Under the pieces are notes generated by a model. The model was not told the DNA's origin and made no database searches. It saw nothing but the letters and a program-made list of their open reading frames with translations. Positions 50,341-63,560 of a DNA stretch of 64,000 bases are shown here, piece after piece. Position 1 is the stretch's first letter, and every line of letters starts with the position of its first letter. This DNA comes from Pagrus major (lineage: Eukaryota; Chordata; Actinopteri; Spariformes; Sparidae), in NCBI RefSeq assembly GCF_040436345.1, contig NC_133232.1:26690315-26754314 (forward strand), written 5' to 3'. The translations under genes and the position numbers were made by a program.

Positions 50341-53300
50341 ATGCCGGGGAACAGCTTGAGGGTGCGACACTGCCTCACCTTTGCCACGGGTCTGGTGGAG
50401 TGTCTGTGTTTTGCCGGAGCCGTGTTTGGATGGGCCTCCCTTGTTTTTGTCCTGAAGACGGAGGGCTACTTCAGCTCTCTGTGCGTCAACACCACTGGAG
50501 TCAATGCAACGCAGGTCCTAGGTCAGTTTGATACCCTCACCTCAACTACCTCTGAGTGTCTGGGTGCCTTAATGCTGCAAAACATTGTCTTTTCAAGCAC
50601 TATTTGAAGAATGAAGATCTTTTTCTCACTACCTGTTTGACCAAATTCTTCTCCACCTTGTGTCTACAGATTGCAGTGGACAGGATGAACAGTTCTCGCT
50701 TGTTTTCACCATCGCCTCCTTTATGAACAATTTCTCGTCCCTCCCTAATGGTTTCCTCTTTGACCGGTTTGGTACCACGGTCGCTCGACTCTTTGGAATG
50801 TGAGTCCAGCAACAACATCCTTAATTACTTATTGAGAGGAAATCATTAATGGATTTAACAGATGTGATTTTTCACCAAACAAAGTTTGTCAGTACAAGAT
50901 TTAAAGCCCACCAGGTGTGCATTGAGCAGCAAGTGCAAGGTGCAGCAGATGCTTTTTCTTTATTTAAATGTGTTTTATTTGGTTGCATTGTAGATGTACT
51001 GACAAGAGTTTTGATGGTTTAATCCAACACTTTGATTTTCTTAAGCATCATCCTAGTCTGCATCATGAAAAATCTCACAATCTCTACAATAAAGTGGTGT
51101 AGGGATGACGTATTTTTGTGGGCTATATATATATATTTTGGGTATTTAAGTAGGCTACAGTTATTGCACATAATTACTTTTGATACTTTACTATACTTAA
51201 TATCAGATACTTTAAGACTTTTACTCAAGTATGACTTTTGAGTAGTTTTTACAACACTGATTAAACCTCTAGTACATGACACCACACACTGAAATGTTAC
51301 CACAAAGTAACTTGTGCATCCATGAGATAAAAACACAAAAGTAAGAAGCATAAAAATCTTGTTAACGAGGTCATTTTTGCATCAAGCGTTTTCATACTAC
51401 GGCTGTGGCTCTCTCTGCCTGTGGTGGCTAAGCTAACACTACTCTGCAAAGAGGCAATTTGCGGTAATTTTCAGTCAGTCTCTGGTATTTCCCTCGGAGG
51501 CGTTCCTAAATGTTTGCTTACAATAACAGCTGTTTCTTCCCAGAGACAAGAGATGGGTAGGACATGTAGAAAAGGGAGTAGGGAGGACTCACCACAGGGA
51601 GACACAGAGGTTAGAAAAGCTCCCTTGATGGATGTTATGTAAAGTTGCTGAGGTCTCCATTCAGCAGCAGACACATGAATGGCGATGCAGCATACACAGC
51701 AGAGCTTTGTAGACGCTTAGCAATGCAGAACGTAGAGAAAATGTTTTATGAGAGAAGGGAGCAGTAAAGAAAACAAAGCAGTAAAGGGCAACTCTTACAA
51801 AACTCAAACTGGAAATAGGAAAACAGAGAGAATGGTGAAGAAATAGAAAAGGTCAGGAGGACTGTTAATCACCAGAGGATGGAGGAATGTCTGAAAGAAA
51901 TATGTTTTATGTTTACAGCTGTTCAGACTGTGGGAATAAGAAGTCCTCCCGACCACCTCAGAGTTAAAATCTATCATATATCACAACACCGCGCACACAT
52001 ACCTGCCCGGTTTATTGCCCCAGATACATCTAAATCCACAATAACAAACTGGTACTAAGGCCATCCATATGTTTCCACTAAAAGAGGGTGGAGGGAAAAT
52101 AAAGGGCCAAGGAATGCAAAAATAGTTGGACAAGTGCAGATGAGGGAGGAACTTTTCTCAGGACACGAAAAGGAAATTAAAGTCGGCCAAAAGTTCTCCA
52201 AACAGCAGCAGAAGAATGTGTTAACTAGGACATTTTTGTAACAAATGTCACATTTTTTTCCAATCTCAAATTCTTTGTTTTGTTAAATGCCAATAAAATG
52301 ACATAATAACACTGGATTTCTTTCCCCCCCAGATTTCTTTACACTGTGGGTACTGTGATGGTGGCCTTCGCAGTTCCAGGTGAGAAACATTTCTCCATAT
52401 TTTTGCCCTTATTGTCTAAATAACCGCTTATGTTACAGCTGCAGATGCTCATATCCCCCTTCTTTTTCTTTTCCCATCAGCTTTGTCCAACCTGCTCTTC
52501 CCAGCTCTCTCCTTGCTGGCAGTGGGCGGCCTCTTGTTTCTCATCACCAACATGCAGGTAACAGACGTTATTCAGATTAGAAAAGATAATTGCCGGTTTA
52601 GATCGATCCGTCAATTATTTTCTCCAATTAAAGCAGCAAATCCTCAAACAGGAGAAGCTGGACCCAAATGACTTAAACATTTAATCCAGGGGTTTTCAAA
52701 GTCTAAAACTGTGGGCGTCGCTTCAGACAAAGCTCGGGAAAAGGTGCCCTCAAGCCTCCTTTAGTTAAATTGCTTAGTTCCACTCAATTTCTGGATGTCT
52801 GTGGGATTAAGATTATGTTATTTGATCACATAGACACACAACAATTGAGCCAAGATAGACTAATATTGCTGTTTGACATAACTTCAGACAACACTGCATT
52901 CTTTAAAAAGGTCTGTGCTCAGACATTTATTAGTTTCTGACTCTGGGAAAGTGGGAACATGTTAAATGTTGACATATTTTCTTCCTGTAAAAAACAAAAA
53001 CTGCAGGCTTCTGTTTCATCATTTTAAGTCTGGTGATGAATCTTTTCTGAGCTATTTCTGGATCCCAGCATGTGTGCTCTGTCACCGGAGTATCACCCGA
53101 AGGTTTGGTAGAAAAGACATGATCTAGAATATCTAACTCTAACTGCAACTCGTCCCACAAGACATTTTTGAGGAAAGCTGGCTGAGAAACACAGTTGTAA
53201 AAGCTTTATTTATGTAAGTTACAGATATTTGTATTCACAAGGTTGAAAGTAAAAACCCTCAGGTCGGTCCTCGGGTCAGGAACATAAACAATAGACAGAG

Positions 53301-56281
53301 TTTGCCTTCAGTGAGTCCTTGTTGGCTGCTGGATCCTGATCTATTGAGGAACAAATACAAAACCTCCTCGGGGAAACTGAGTTTGTTTGTAATTTTACAT
53401 TGAATGACAGAAAGTAATGGCAAAAAAAAAGGTGAGTGAGAATTTCAACAAACAACCGAACGGACACTTAAAGGTGCACTGTGTAGTTTTGGGGAAGAAG
53501 TTTTCAGAAGAAGAGAAAGATCTTCACTGACTGATGTTTATGCCTAAATAAACTAAATACACAAACTCTCTTTGTTTTCATGACTGAACAAACTAAGTAA
53601 ACAAACTGACTTTAAAGGACAACATCATTTCATACTGTTTTACTTTGTTTATATGTGGCGGACCCTGCCACCTTTCCAGTTTCAAACAGTGCTCTGGGAC
53701 CTTATTTTCCTCTGAGAACGGCTTGTTTATTCAGTTATGGAAAAATAAATATTTCTGAGTCTGTTTGATTACCTCATTGATATTGTAAATATTAACATTT
53801 CCAAAACTACATAATGCCCCTTTAAAGCAACTTTCATGTGTTTTATTTAAGGTAGGAAACCTGTTCGGCTCACGCCGCTCCACCATCATCACTCTCTACA
53901 ACGGGGCCTTCGACTCTTCCTCAGCACTTTTCCTCGTCATCAAGGTGAGAAACATCCACCTGCTGCTCTCATGAAGTAAATCTAGAGGATATATTTATAA
54001 TGTTAATCTCCACCCTGTCTCGTCTTCTCCTGCAGTTGTTACACGAGTCTGGCGTCTCTCTCCGCGCCTCCTTCCTCTTCCTGTCCGCCTGCGCTGTCAT
54101 TCATCTGTTCAGGACTTTCTTCCTGCTGCCGAGAGACTTCATCCCCTACCCGCTGCCTGATCACTACACATACGGGTACGCATCCCCAAGACACCAGCGC
54201 ACACCTCATGCACGCTTCAAGGACACATCGGGTGTAAACAAGGCTAATTCAGTTTCAGTTTCTGTTTATCAAAAAATCAGGCCTTTCTAAATTTGAAAAA
54301 TTGATTGGAAACAACAACAGACTCGGCTTAGTTGGGGGCTCTTTGCTTGTTTTCTGTAAACACATCAGTGTCCTCTTACAGCAGGAAAAACTGGCTTCTG
54401 GTGTGACTGGACATAAAGTCAGAGTTACTAACCAGTTGAAACGAATCTGCTCCCTTTAAAAATCTTTAGAAGTCTTTCCTTATCCAACAACACTGTTGAT
54501 GATGAATACATTCAGGTAAAAATACTAAAAGTTTGTTCATCTTACCATCTTAATGTCCTCCACATTATGTGATTATAGCTGGTTGGGACTTGAAAACCTC
54601 ATTTATAAACTAAATAACTATCAAAGAATTCCCACAATGTACACAATGAACTCCTCAGTCTGAAGCTGACCCTCCGACCTTTGACCTTTGTCAGGATAAC
54701 GTGTGGTCAATCAAACACTCCGAGCTCAGAGGAGACGACAGCGAATGGTAACGCAAAAATGATGACAGAGGATACACCACTCAAGAGCGACGTCCCTGTG
54801 AAACAAGGTGTGTGTGTGTGTCTGTGGTATAGATAGACAACAGGGTCCTAATTCTCAACAATGACTTCACTGTCTTTCTTTCTGTGGTCTCCCCTCGTCT
54901 CCCTCAGAGAAGAGTTTCCGTGAGTGTTTTCTGTCCAGGTTCTTCTTGTGGCACCTGCTCTGGCTGTCGGTGATGCAGCTCAGACATTACCTCTTCATCG
55001 GCACCCTCAACCCCATGCTGCAGCGGCTGACGGCAGGAGAGCCTTCACTGGGTAAACACACACAGCACACTGAATCATCTTGGCACTGTCTTATCAAACA
55101 TGGAGGTTTGCACAAACCTCCCTCAATTCCCCGAAGCAAGGCAAACTTTTTGTTTTTTATCATATGAGCAAATATGTTTTCTAATATTTTTCCAACCATC
55201 CTCTCCCTGCTTGTGTGTTCCCACAGTGAGCCAGTACATCAATGCCTTCGCTATAACGCAGATGTGTGGCGTGCTCTGCGCTCCCTGGAATGGCCTCATC
55301 ATGGACAGACACAAGGGCAAACCTCGTGCTGCAGGTAACATACTGACGCTAATAATGGCTAATGGTGTTAACCCAACAAGCAGCACCCCTGGCAGATCTA
55401 CTGTCAGTGTGTTTAATGTCAGGCTGATCTCCATCCTACTGAAGCCTAATCTCTCCACGGCTGCTTATTTTCCAGACTTGTACTTTCTCTCTGGTAGAAG
55501 TGACTGTTGTCAATGAAATCTGGTCCGAAGTTCAGCTGGAATAAAAGCCTACAGACCCAACATTGTTTCTCTTTGGATTAACTGATGTGTTCGTGTGCCT
55601 CTTCGTAGGAGAGAGTGAACAGGAGTCAGACCTGCGGGCCACGGTGCTCTCTCTCTTCCTGACGGCGCTGCAGTGTGTGTTGTTCTCGGTTTGTGCCTCC
55701 ACCCCGTACCTGCCGCTTCAGTACCTCACCTTCATCCTGCAGGTGATCAACCGCTCCTTCCTCTACGGCGGCAACGCAGCCTTCATCAGCGTGGCGTGAG
55801 TATCAATCACACGCAGATACACAAATGCACACACCTCTCTGTGGACTACACTTAAACAAAATTAATTTACTTTACTGAATTTGCTTTCTTCTCTTTACCA
55901 TGTCATCTGTCGTTGTGTGTGTGTAGTTTCCCGTCGTGCCACTTTGGGAAGCTGTACGGTATGATCATGGCTCTGTCGGCAGTGTTCTCTCTGCTGCAGT
56001 ATCCCTGCTTCGCCCTGGTGAAAGCTCTGGATGGAGACCCTTTATACGTGAGTACCGTCTGATGAAACAACTTTAAATACAAAATACTGTACTTACTCTG
56101 CTCCTCCTGCTCCTCCTCCTCCTGTTATCTTTATCTCTGAACTCTCCTCGCTCTCTCCTTGTGTTGGCTGCAGGTGAACATCGGTCTGACGCTGCTCAGC
56201 CTGCTCGCCTTCATCCACCCCCTCTCTGTGTACCTGCACTGTCGACGTGTCGCCTCCCAGCGAAATGAGTCTGTGAGATGA
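50341..56281 (+). CDS. slc43a3: SLC43A3 nucleobase transporter, 12 coding exons
   Basis: SLC43A3 (ENBT1) is an equilibrative purine-nucleobase transporter of the plasma membrane. Coding exons: 50341-50521, 50670-50799, 52333-52379, 52481-52557, 53852-53944, 54036-54175, 54695-54807, 54908-55051, 55227-55334, 55609-55795, 55927-56047, 56174-56281. All are GT-AG and in frame, giving 482 residues (human about 491). It is a 12-span major-facilitator protein. An extracellular loop carries glycosylation sequons at N50 and N55, and the MFS loop motif G-FLF-DRFG is at 88-95. Segments [47 protein letters not shown] and [17 protein letters not shown] match SLC43A3 more closely than SLC43A1/2 (LAT3/4). 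The central loop is variable and acidic (exon 7). The ATG has a good context (GTGACCATGC) in an exon that starts at 50230, so about 111 nt of 5' UTR precede it there. Confidence 0.94.
50800..52332. other. slc43a3: slc43a3 intron (coding exons 2-3)
   Basis: 1.5 kb of AT-rich sequence with no further exon; the flanking exons join in frame (codon ATA). Confidence 0.6.
53468..53825. mobile_element. MITE with TTAA ends, in a slc43a3 intron
   Basis: The ends are inverted repeats: AGGTGCACTGTGTAGTTTTGG at the left and its imperfect reverse complement at the right (CCAAAACTACATAATGCCCC). Each is bordered by TTAA (53468-53471 and 53822-53825), which fits a target-site duplication of piggyBac type. 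About 358 nt, no coding capacity, inside the intron before coding exon 5. The superfamily is inferred from TTAA alone. Confidence 0.6.
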
Positions 56282-57440
56282 GAGCAACGCCTCGCACTTA
56301 TTATGTCCTTAATATCACCAGTGACACTGTTACCTCTTCAGTTTGTTCGACTTGGAAAGCAACAGCGAGCGCTTGTAAATGAATTTCAGACTGTAGTGAA
56401 GTGAGCGGAGCTGTTCTCTACAGCATCCTTTAGAAACGCAGCTTTAGCCACTGTTAGCTTCTTCTCCTTTGTTTACAGTTAAAAGTCCTGGTGCTGACGA
56501 CTCTAACTCTACTTTACAATGACTGTGACATGTTTTATGTTACTTGTTTTGTGCGAGCTTATGTTTTCTTGCCATTTATGTTCTGTTCTATTACACCACA
56601 GTTATGGTGGTTTCAGAGTGCCAAACGATAACGCACTTTGCACTTTGGTATTCCTCTATATCCATATTTTTCTACAGGACCAACAATGTTGCATGTAGCG
56701 ACTGCACGAGGGATAACTGAGAGTCATAATTACAGCAATGTATGCGTTGTGACTGACCAATCAGTGATGTGCAGTGTGAAAGAGGTGAACTCAGGTTCCC
56801 TGTGTGGTGTGAATACATCTCAGTGAAGGTCATGTTTGCTCACTAACATGACCTGGATGTCTCTGCACCGGTTCCTTTAACATTAGAGTTCAGATACATT
56901 AAATGGAGAAACACAGCTCTGCCACCTGCTGGCTGCTTAGTTCAGCTGTTAGCTGCTGATTTCACTGTAGTGCCAAACTTGACAGTAAACTGATCTCCTT
57001 TTGTGTTTTGTGGAGTCTCAGGTGTTAAATGAAGAACAATTTGGTCTCATGAAGGATTTTAATGACATTGTGCCATGAGTAATGATATGTAAAGGTTTAT
57101 AAAGGAAAATCTGTACATTTTTACCAGTATGTTTATGTTTCAGGCTGTATTTTCCATCGTTGAAATCTTACTATATATATATGCAAACTCTTCACTGTGC
57201 TGGATCTAATTAAATGTGCCTTTTGATATGAAGTTTAAAGGGAATTGTTACTTTTTGATATTTACTTTTGCCAAAATGAATGTTTCAGTTTTCGAGTATT
57301 GTGTGAAAAAATATCTACCTGCACGCAACTGCCACTTACAGATGGTAGAGAAAATGTCATTGTTATCTGTAAAGAAGATATTTTTAAAAAAGACTGCAGG
57401 AAATGTATCTTAAATACTGAAATTAAACTTATAAAGACTG
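56282..57440 (+). other. slc43a3: slc43a3 3' UTR (inferred)
   Basis: Extends from the TGA to an ATTAAA signal at 57422-57427. An earlier AATTAAA lies near 57208. No other gene is seen in it. Confidence 0.5.
57422..57427 (+). promoter_or_regulatory. slc43a3: slc43a3 polyadenylation signal (ATTAAA)
   Basis: A common variant poly(A) signal about 1.1 kb after the stop codon, followed by a T/G-containing stretch. Inferred only from the motif. Confidence 0.4.
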
Positions 57441-57989
57441 AACCCTGAATTCCTCTGTTTACTGAGTGTTTACTGAGTAATTTGGACTGACTGTTGTATT
57501 TAATTCAGTATCAGCTGCACAAGGTCTTATCGTCAAAATGTGTTGGTAAAATGTGTATTGCATTTGAAGCAGCAGATCAGGATATGGTCTGACAGTCACT
57601 ATTCATCTCGTCAATTTGTCTGTCCATTAAATATTCATGCAAAAACATTTGTTTACTGTCAGGAGGATCAGAAATTAACTGGCAAACACTTAACACTCTG
57701 GAGTGTGTTGCAGACATTACAAGACAAGAGCGTATTCATTTGCAGATTGAAGTCTTTCATCACCAGTGACGACAAATTAAAGGGGCGCTCTTGAAATGAA
57801 GAAGTAGTTTACTCATCATTAGTAGTCAGCCTTTGAAATCTGTTGTGTAATGTGTTCTGTGGCTTTCAAGGAGCTTTCATGTCTGGGAAAATAACCCTGG
57901 TCATGTCATGAGAGTCGTGTCAGCTTGGGCATGGAAAATTGCAAAACAAACTGTGCTTGTGGTGTCTAAAAGATATGAGCTTTTACCAG

Positions 57990-58260
57990 CAAACAGGCCC
58001 GGTCAAAAAGGCTATTTTTATTGGAGATTTTGGGACTAAAATTCAGAACATCTTGGCCTCTGCTGCACAGATTTTACTACTCTTTTTGTGCCTCCATGCC
58101 AGCGATAGCCGTGGCCCGAGGCATTATGTTTTCAGGTCGTCCGTCCATCTCATTGTTGTGGATGTGATATCTGAGGAACTCCTTGAGGGAATTTCTTCAA
58201 AATTTGGCACAAGTGCTGATTTTGGCGGTCAAAGGTCAAGTCACTGTCACCTAAAAATAA
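57990..58260 (+). repeat. dispersed teleost repeat
   Basis: Contains GATAGCCGTGGCCCGAGGCA, then TTGAGGGAATTTCTTCAAAA, then GGTCAAAGGTCAAGTCACTG in the order of a repeat present at high copy in percomorphs. Unclassified; no protein frame. Confidence 0.5.
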
Positions 58261-60443
58261 AACATATTTTTGGCCATTCAACAATAATGACATCAACATT
58301 TTACACAAATGTTTTAAACACATGAAAAATGTTGATGTTATCTATTTTATTTCCAAAAGGTCGACTTCACAGCGATATCATACAGTAATGTTTTTGCCAT
58401 TATTCAACGCCACAGCTCAGGAGGAGCAGAAGCAAACAACTGCAAGGTGGTAATTCTAGTTTTATAAACCAGAAACCCTCAAGTTTGTTGGATTATTTTT
58501 ATTAGTGTAATAACCTTCGGAAATTTAATTTAGAAATTTCAGGTCTTTATTTTACTGCCCTAAAAATAGTCCTGTGACAGTGGAGCAATCTTGCATGATG
58601 AAGGTAGAGGAAAATAAGAAAAATAAAAAAGTTTAGTTGTAACAAGTTTGTTTTTTGAGTTTTCTAAAGCATTCAAAATACAGTGCACTTAAATAAAAAA
58701 AATAATAACGCTTACTGACTTATAATAATTAGTCATTTTTAAATTTACTTAGCAGAGTTAGGTTGGTTGACTTAAATATTTCATTGTTATCAGTTTCAAC
58801 AAAAGTTTGTAGTTTGTAGAGTTTTCTGAGCTACCCGAAGAAAAGCCTTTTGTGTCTCTGGAGTAAGCAGAGCAAAATATAAGGAATAGCCTCGAGTGAT
58901 GTCACTTGAGTCAGCCGAAGACCACAAGTTTGAAAAAATCTGTGTGTGTGCAGCTCGAAGCTTGTGAGTTTACCAGACCTCCATAGCTCGCTCCTCATGT
59001 CTGCTTGAGGCTACGAGCAACTACTAGCGTAACACACCTACAGTAATCTGACACACCAGACGGTTTGATCACAGAATCGTCTGCTGTCCTTGGAAGCTGT
59101 TGGGAAAATGGCAGACATGTTCAAAAACTGCTTGGCAGGTGATTGTACGAGTCATCTGTCTGTATCACCTTCTGTCACAACCCTTGTTAAATCAAACTCT
59201 TGCCAGTCGAGAGAATAACAGACACGACTTCTACATCAAGAAAAGCCTTCAGTGCCGTCGTTTGCTCTTCTTTCAGTGAAATATCCTCTCCAGTTCAGCA
59301 CCTACGCTAACCTCTAGAGGAGCTGCCATTGTTGTTTTCAAACGAATGGTTGCTTCTCTCACTGGTCATCACGCCTAAATCACGCCCGTAGCTTCCCATT
59401 AGTTCTGAACAGTAGCATGAACCACTTTGTGTGTGAAGCCTGGCAAGATTTAATGATCACATGATCTCGCAATTCCAGCTGCCCCGCAAGGTTGTAACAC
59501 ACCCGAATCTAACAATCAACCATCACAGGTCAAGCTGCATTGTGGGTAATGTAGGCGCCAGGTGTTGACAAGGAAGAAGAATGCATGGAATAAGAAAAAA
59601 AACAATATTTCTGGTTCTGCTGCAACTATTTTGTTCTATATATGTACTTTGTACTTTGTACTATATGTACTGTGGGTCCAATTAAAGGATTGTACTGCTA
59701 AATCAATTAATTGCAAACCTCCAGGATCAGAGGACAGTCTGGTGTCTCCAGTCATCAGAGATTCTTGTCAGTCCGGGTAGGTGTTGCCATGTTGTTCCAG
59801 AGAGACGGAGGTGGAGACGTTTCACACGGGGCAGATTCATCTGGGGGGGAAAAGATCTGGCAGGGTTTAAACCTGAAATAACAGTGACACTCCCCCACAA
59901 CAGCCTCTCTCCAGTTCTCTGTACACCTGCTGTGTGACAACGCCGAGGGACCAGAAAAACTCAATGCATCTCCACAAAGTCTGTCACATCGAGTGTGTGT
60001 CTGTAAGTGTGCGTGTGTGTGTGCAGGGAACATGTGCACGGTGACAGGTTCTTCCCTTGCGTCTGCGTCATCGATGATCACAACCTCAGTATCTGTGATT
60101 TAATTCAGGCTTGCATAAATGACAGAAATAGGAGTGCAGGCGGGAGGAGTGAAGGATAAAAATAAGGCAGTCTGCTAATGAGGCAATTTGTGCTGCGTTG
60201 TTTTTTGTTTTTTTTAATCAGACTGAATCTGTCGCAGGGACCGAGGATGTCTTTATGACACATGGATTTGACTCAAAAGATGCCAACTCATGCTTGTCTG
60301 TTCTCTTTGATGGGAGTAACAACAGAAAAACTGCAATGGCTTCAGTTTGTCATCCCTAATGTGTGTGTTTTTTTTGTTGGGAAAGCAAATGATTCTTGCA
60401 AATGGTTTTCCTGCAACAATTAAAAACATCTTTTAAAATCAAG

Positions 60444-61240
60444 AGCTGCACAGGCCCGCAGAGCCCTGACCTCATCGCCATCAGACACCCTTGAGATGAA
60501 CTGAAACACTGACTGTAAAGCCTTTATCACACAGCATCAGTGTTGGCCACATTAATGCTCTTGTGGCTGAATGGGAACAAATCCCAGGAGCAAGAAAATC
60601 TTCCCAGAGAGGTGGAGGCGGTTACAGCAACATATGAATACCCAGTCTGTCTCTTTTTTTTAACAGGGGGCATGAACCAAAACCAGTAACCGAACATAAT
60701 ACTAACCTTTACCCTTTATTAATTACTATACCTGTGCTTACGTCTCACATCACCTTACTGACTACATGTTTTAAATGGTAATTGGTACTGTATCGGAATA
60801 CATTTTTAAAGTAACCCTCCCAACCTTGACTACACTTATTATACACGTATTAATAATACATAGTTTGGAGTGTAATGTAGATTTAAGAAGAACTCCATAT
60901 CAATTTATTTATCAATACACAGCACAGTTCGGTTACAGATATGTCAGAGGATATGAACAACCCCTTCAACCCTGCACTCTCTCTGCTACACGGGGATGGA
61001 GGGGGGGATGGCAGGTCCACAGGGGGATGCATTTCGGTCATTTTGTTAACAAGGGGGACGGCATCGCCCCTCATATTAATAACTGTTAATGCAAAAGTAT
61101 TCTCCCTCCTTTTCCCCTCAGTGAATCGTTATTCGTGGAGTTTTTTCCTTGTTCAAATCGAGTTGGTGTGAGAGTGTGAGCCTTTGAAGCATCATATGGA
61201 TGTAATGTTTTGGTGTCCACATATTTTTGGCTGCATAGTG
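60444..61240 (+). mobile_element. Tc1/mariner DNA transposon relic
   Basis: 60444-60645 is similar at nucleotide level to the C-terminal end of Tc1-like transposases, the region encoding the SPDLNPIE-type motif; the frame is broken by stops. At 61212-61240 the sequence GGTGTCCACATATTTTTGGC and what follows matches a typical Tc1 terminal inverted repeat. The left end and most of the transposase are missing, and 60650-61190 between the two parts may include an insertion. Inactive. Confidence 0.65.
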
Positions 61241-63529
61241 AATCTTAATGTCAAGTTTCCTACCCCTTTGTACCCAAACACAGCAAACATATCACACGCT
61301 CAGAATCTAGGCCTTTTTAGTAAAACTGAAAGTGTGACTTAAAATTATATCTGATTCTGGACAAACTCAACTTTACAGAAAATTAACCAACAGACAAAAG
61401 TTAATGAATTCTAACACCCTCATCACATTAATCTGAACGGGCGTTTATTTAAATTGTTTTGCAAATATGAACTTTGTACAGTGAAGCTTTTTCTTCTGAC
61501 AGAGCAACTAAATATCAAATGAATCATTATCTCACTAACAAAGTCTTGACAGACCTTTACTGTCCCAGATAACACCCACATCTTGTCTGATTCATACACT
61601 TCTACACATTTCAATCTCACGCTGTATTTGATTGCTTGGATTTGAAGAATGTGAAAAACTTTGACATTTAACAGCCAACATGGAGATTCCTGACAACCAC
61701 ACGTTTGCCCAGCAGGCACATGTCAAGCAAAATAAACATGCGCTGTTGCACATAAAAATATCCCAATCGGGTGATTTGTGAGCCTGCTCGTGAAAAAACA
61801 CAAAAGCTTCAAGGTAACACTTTATCATGAGGGTGAAAGTCATATACTTTAGTGATGATGAACTAATGCACGACTCATGGTGATTGAATTCATGAATTTA
61901 TGCAGGATGTATCATGAATTTCTCTTCTGCTCTCTGACTTTTCAGTATGTGATTAGTTCACGCTCCATAAAACATCAGTTGAGGACATTTATCTATGTGA
62001 ACAAGTCAGTTACAGAGAAGTCTGACAGTCGGTTTGATTTAAAAACAGATCTTCATATTTCTATGACAACATTTGCTGCTCTGAGTTCAAAGACACTGAG
62101 CAAACACATTAGCTAATTTTGTCGCATATGAATCAATTCAATTCCTTAACTGATGATCTATTACAGGTTTTATGAATGCTTGCACACTAAAACTAGGCCT
62201 TTTAACTAAACATCCCAGACCATAACACCATCCACCAAAAAGACAGGCAGCTTTCCAACGACAATCAACACTCTTTCCCCGTTTTGGTGAAAACTACACA
62301 AACAAATCCCTCCATCTATCAGTCTGCACTGTGGCATTCAGTGGCATCAACTCAAGATATCACAGCTGAAACTCAATAACCCCATGTGGAAACATAAAAG
62401 GGTCATGGGTCAGTTCAGATGTTTTTGAACAATGGATCCGCAAACGCCTCCTTTACATAACCGTTTGCAACGTTAGCTAGCTACACACAACGTTAGGTCA
62501 CTGTGGCTCTTTTTTACCTTCAGTGCTTGGAAGAGCCGCCAACAGTAAAAAGTGATCGACCGTCTTGTGAAAGCAAACAGTAAAGCTCTGACCACATTGC
62601 TGAATGAGGGATTTAAATCATAAATCAGAGACAAAGGTGATCATTCTACTATTATGTGTACATGCAGGGCTTTTTGGGATGCCATCGGCTAGCTGAGAGG
62701 CCGGTCTCGCTAGTTAAAAGCACCTACGTGATTATCTTAATGATCAAAAACAAATGTTAAACTATTAACAATATATACAACGTGAACTGTGAAAAGTGAA
62801 GTATGTGTAGCAAGTGTAGGATGAAAATGCACTAAGACAACTACAGTATACTCCCGCTTAAACCCCATAGAGGAGGGAGGTTTTTTCAGTATGGCAGTGA
62901 AAGGTCTATAACCACTAACAAGGCTTGTTTTGATATCATCACTGAGGCTTGCCTCCTCTTGACTCCAGTAGATTAACGAATTAAAAAATATGAAAATGTA
63001 TACATATGATGTGTCTTCATATTGTGCTCACCATGTTGCCTACAGAGGTTGGGGGAAAACCACAAGCACCATAATCATTGTAGGAGGTTTTTAAAGTAGT
63101 CTATTGAATGTATCTCACCTGTGTGTAATAGCTATTTTGTCGTGTTTGTGGATTTGATGGCTGAAGAAACATTGAGAGTCAATTTGAGACGGAGAACATT
63201 GTGTGAAAAACCACTTAACACGGCTGTCGGCTCTGATGTAGCTCACCCAGTGGGCAGAAAACACACACTCTGTCCACACTCGAGGTCTTCAGGATCATTT
63301 GTGAGTGAGTCTGTGTGTGTGTGATTGAGTGAGTGGGGGTGACTCTGCAACACATTTTTTTTAGGATCAAGACAGATCCTTCGAACATGTTGTGTTTGCA
63401 CCAGTTCAAATGCCAGAGTGCCCGTGATTCAGTTTGACACAGCGGGCTAGTGAGAGAAGTTAAGGGAGGGGCTCTGGGAGTGGAGACATGTATGTGTCTG
63501 TAGGATGTTACATACATACATTACACAAA

Positions 63530-63560
63530 CACACAAACACACACACACACACACACACAT
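63530..63560. repeat. (CA)n microsatellite
   Basis: CA run, slightly interrupted at its left end. Confidence 0.85.

Noticed and set aside
59755-60081. 108-codon minus-strand open frame
   Set aside because: No domain, His/Thr repeats come from a TG-rich stretch, and no splice or promoter context.
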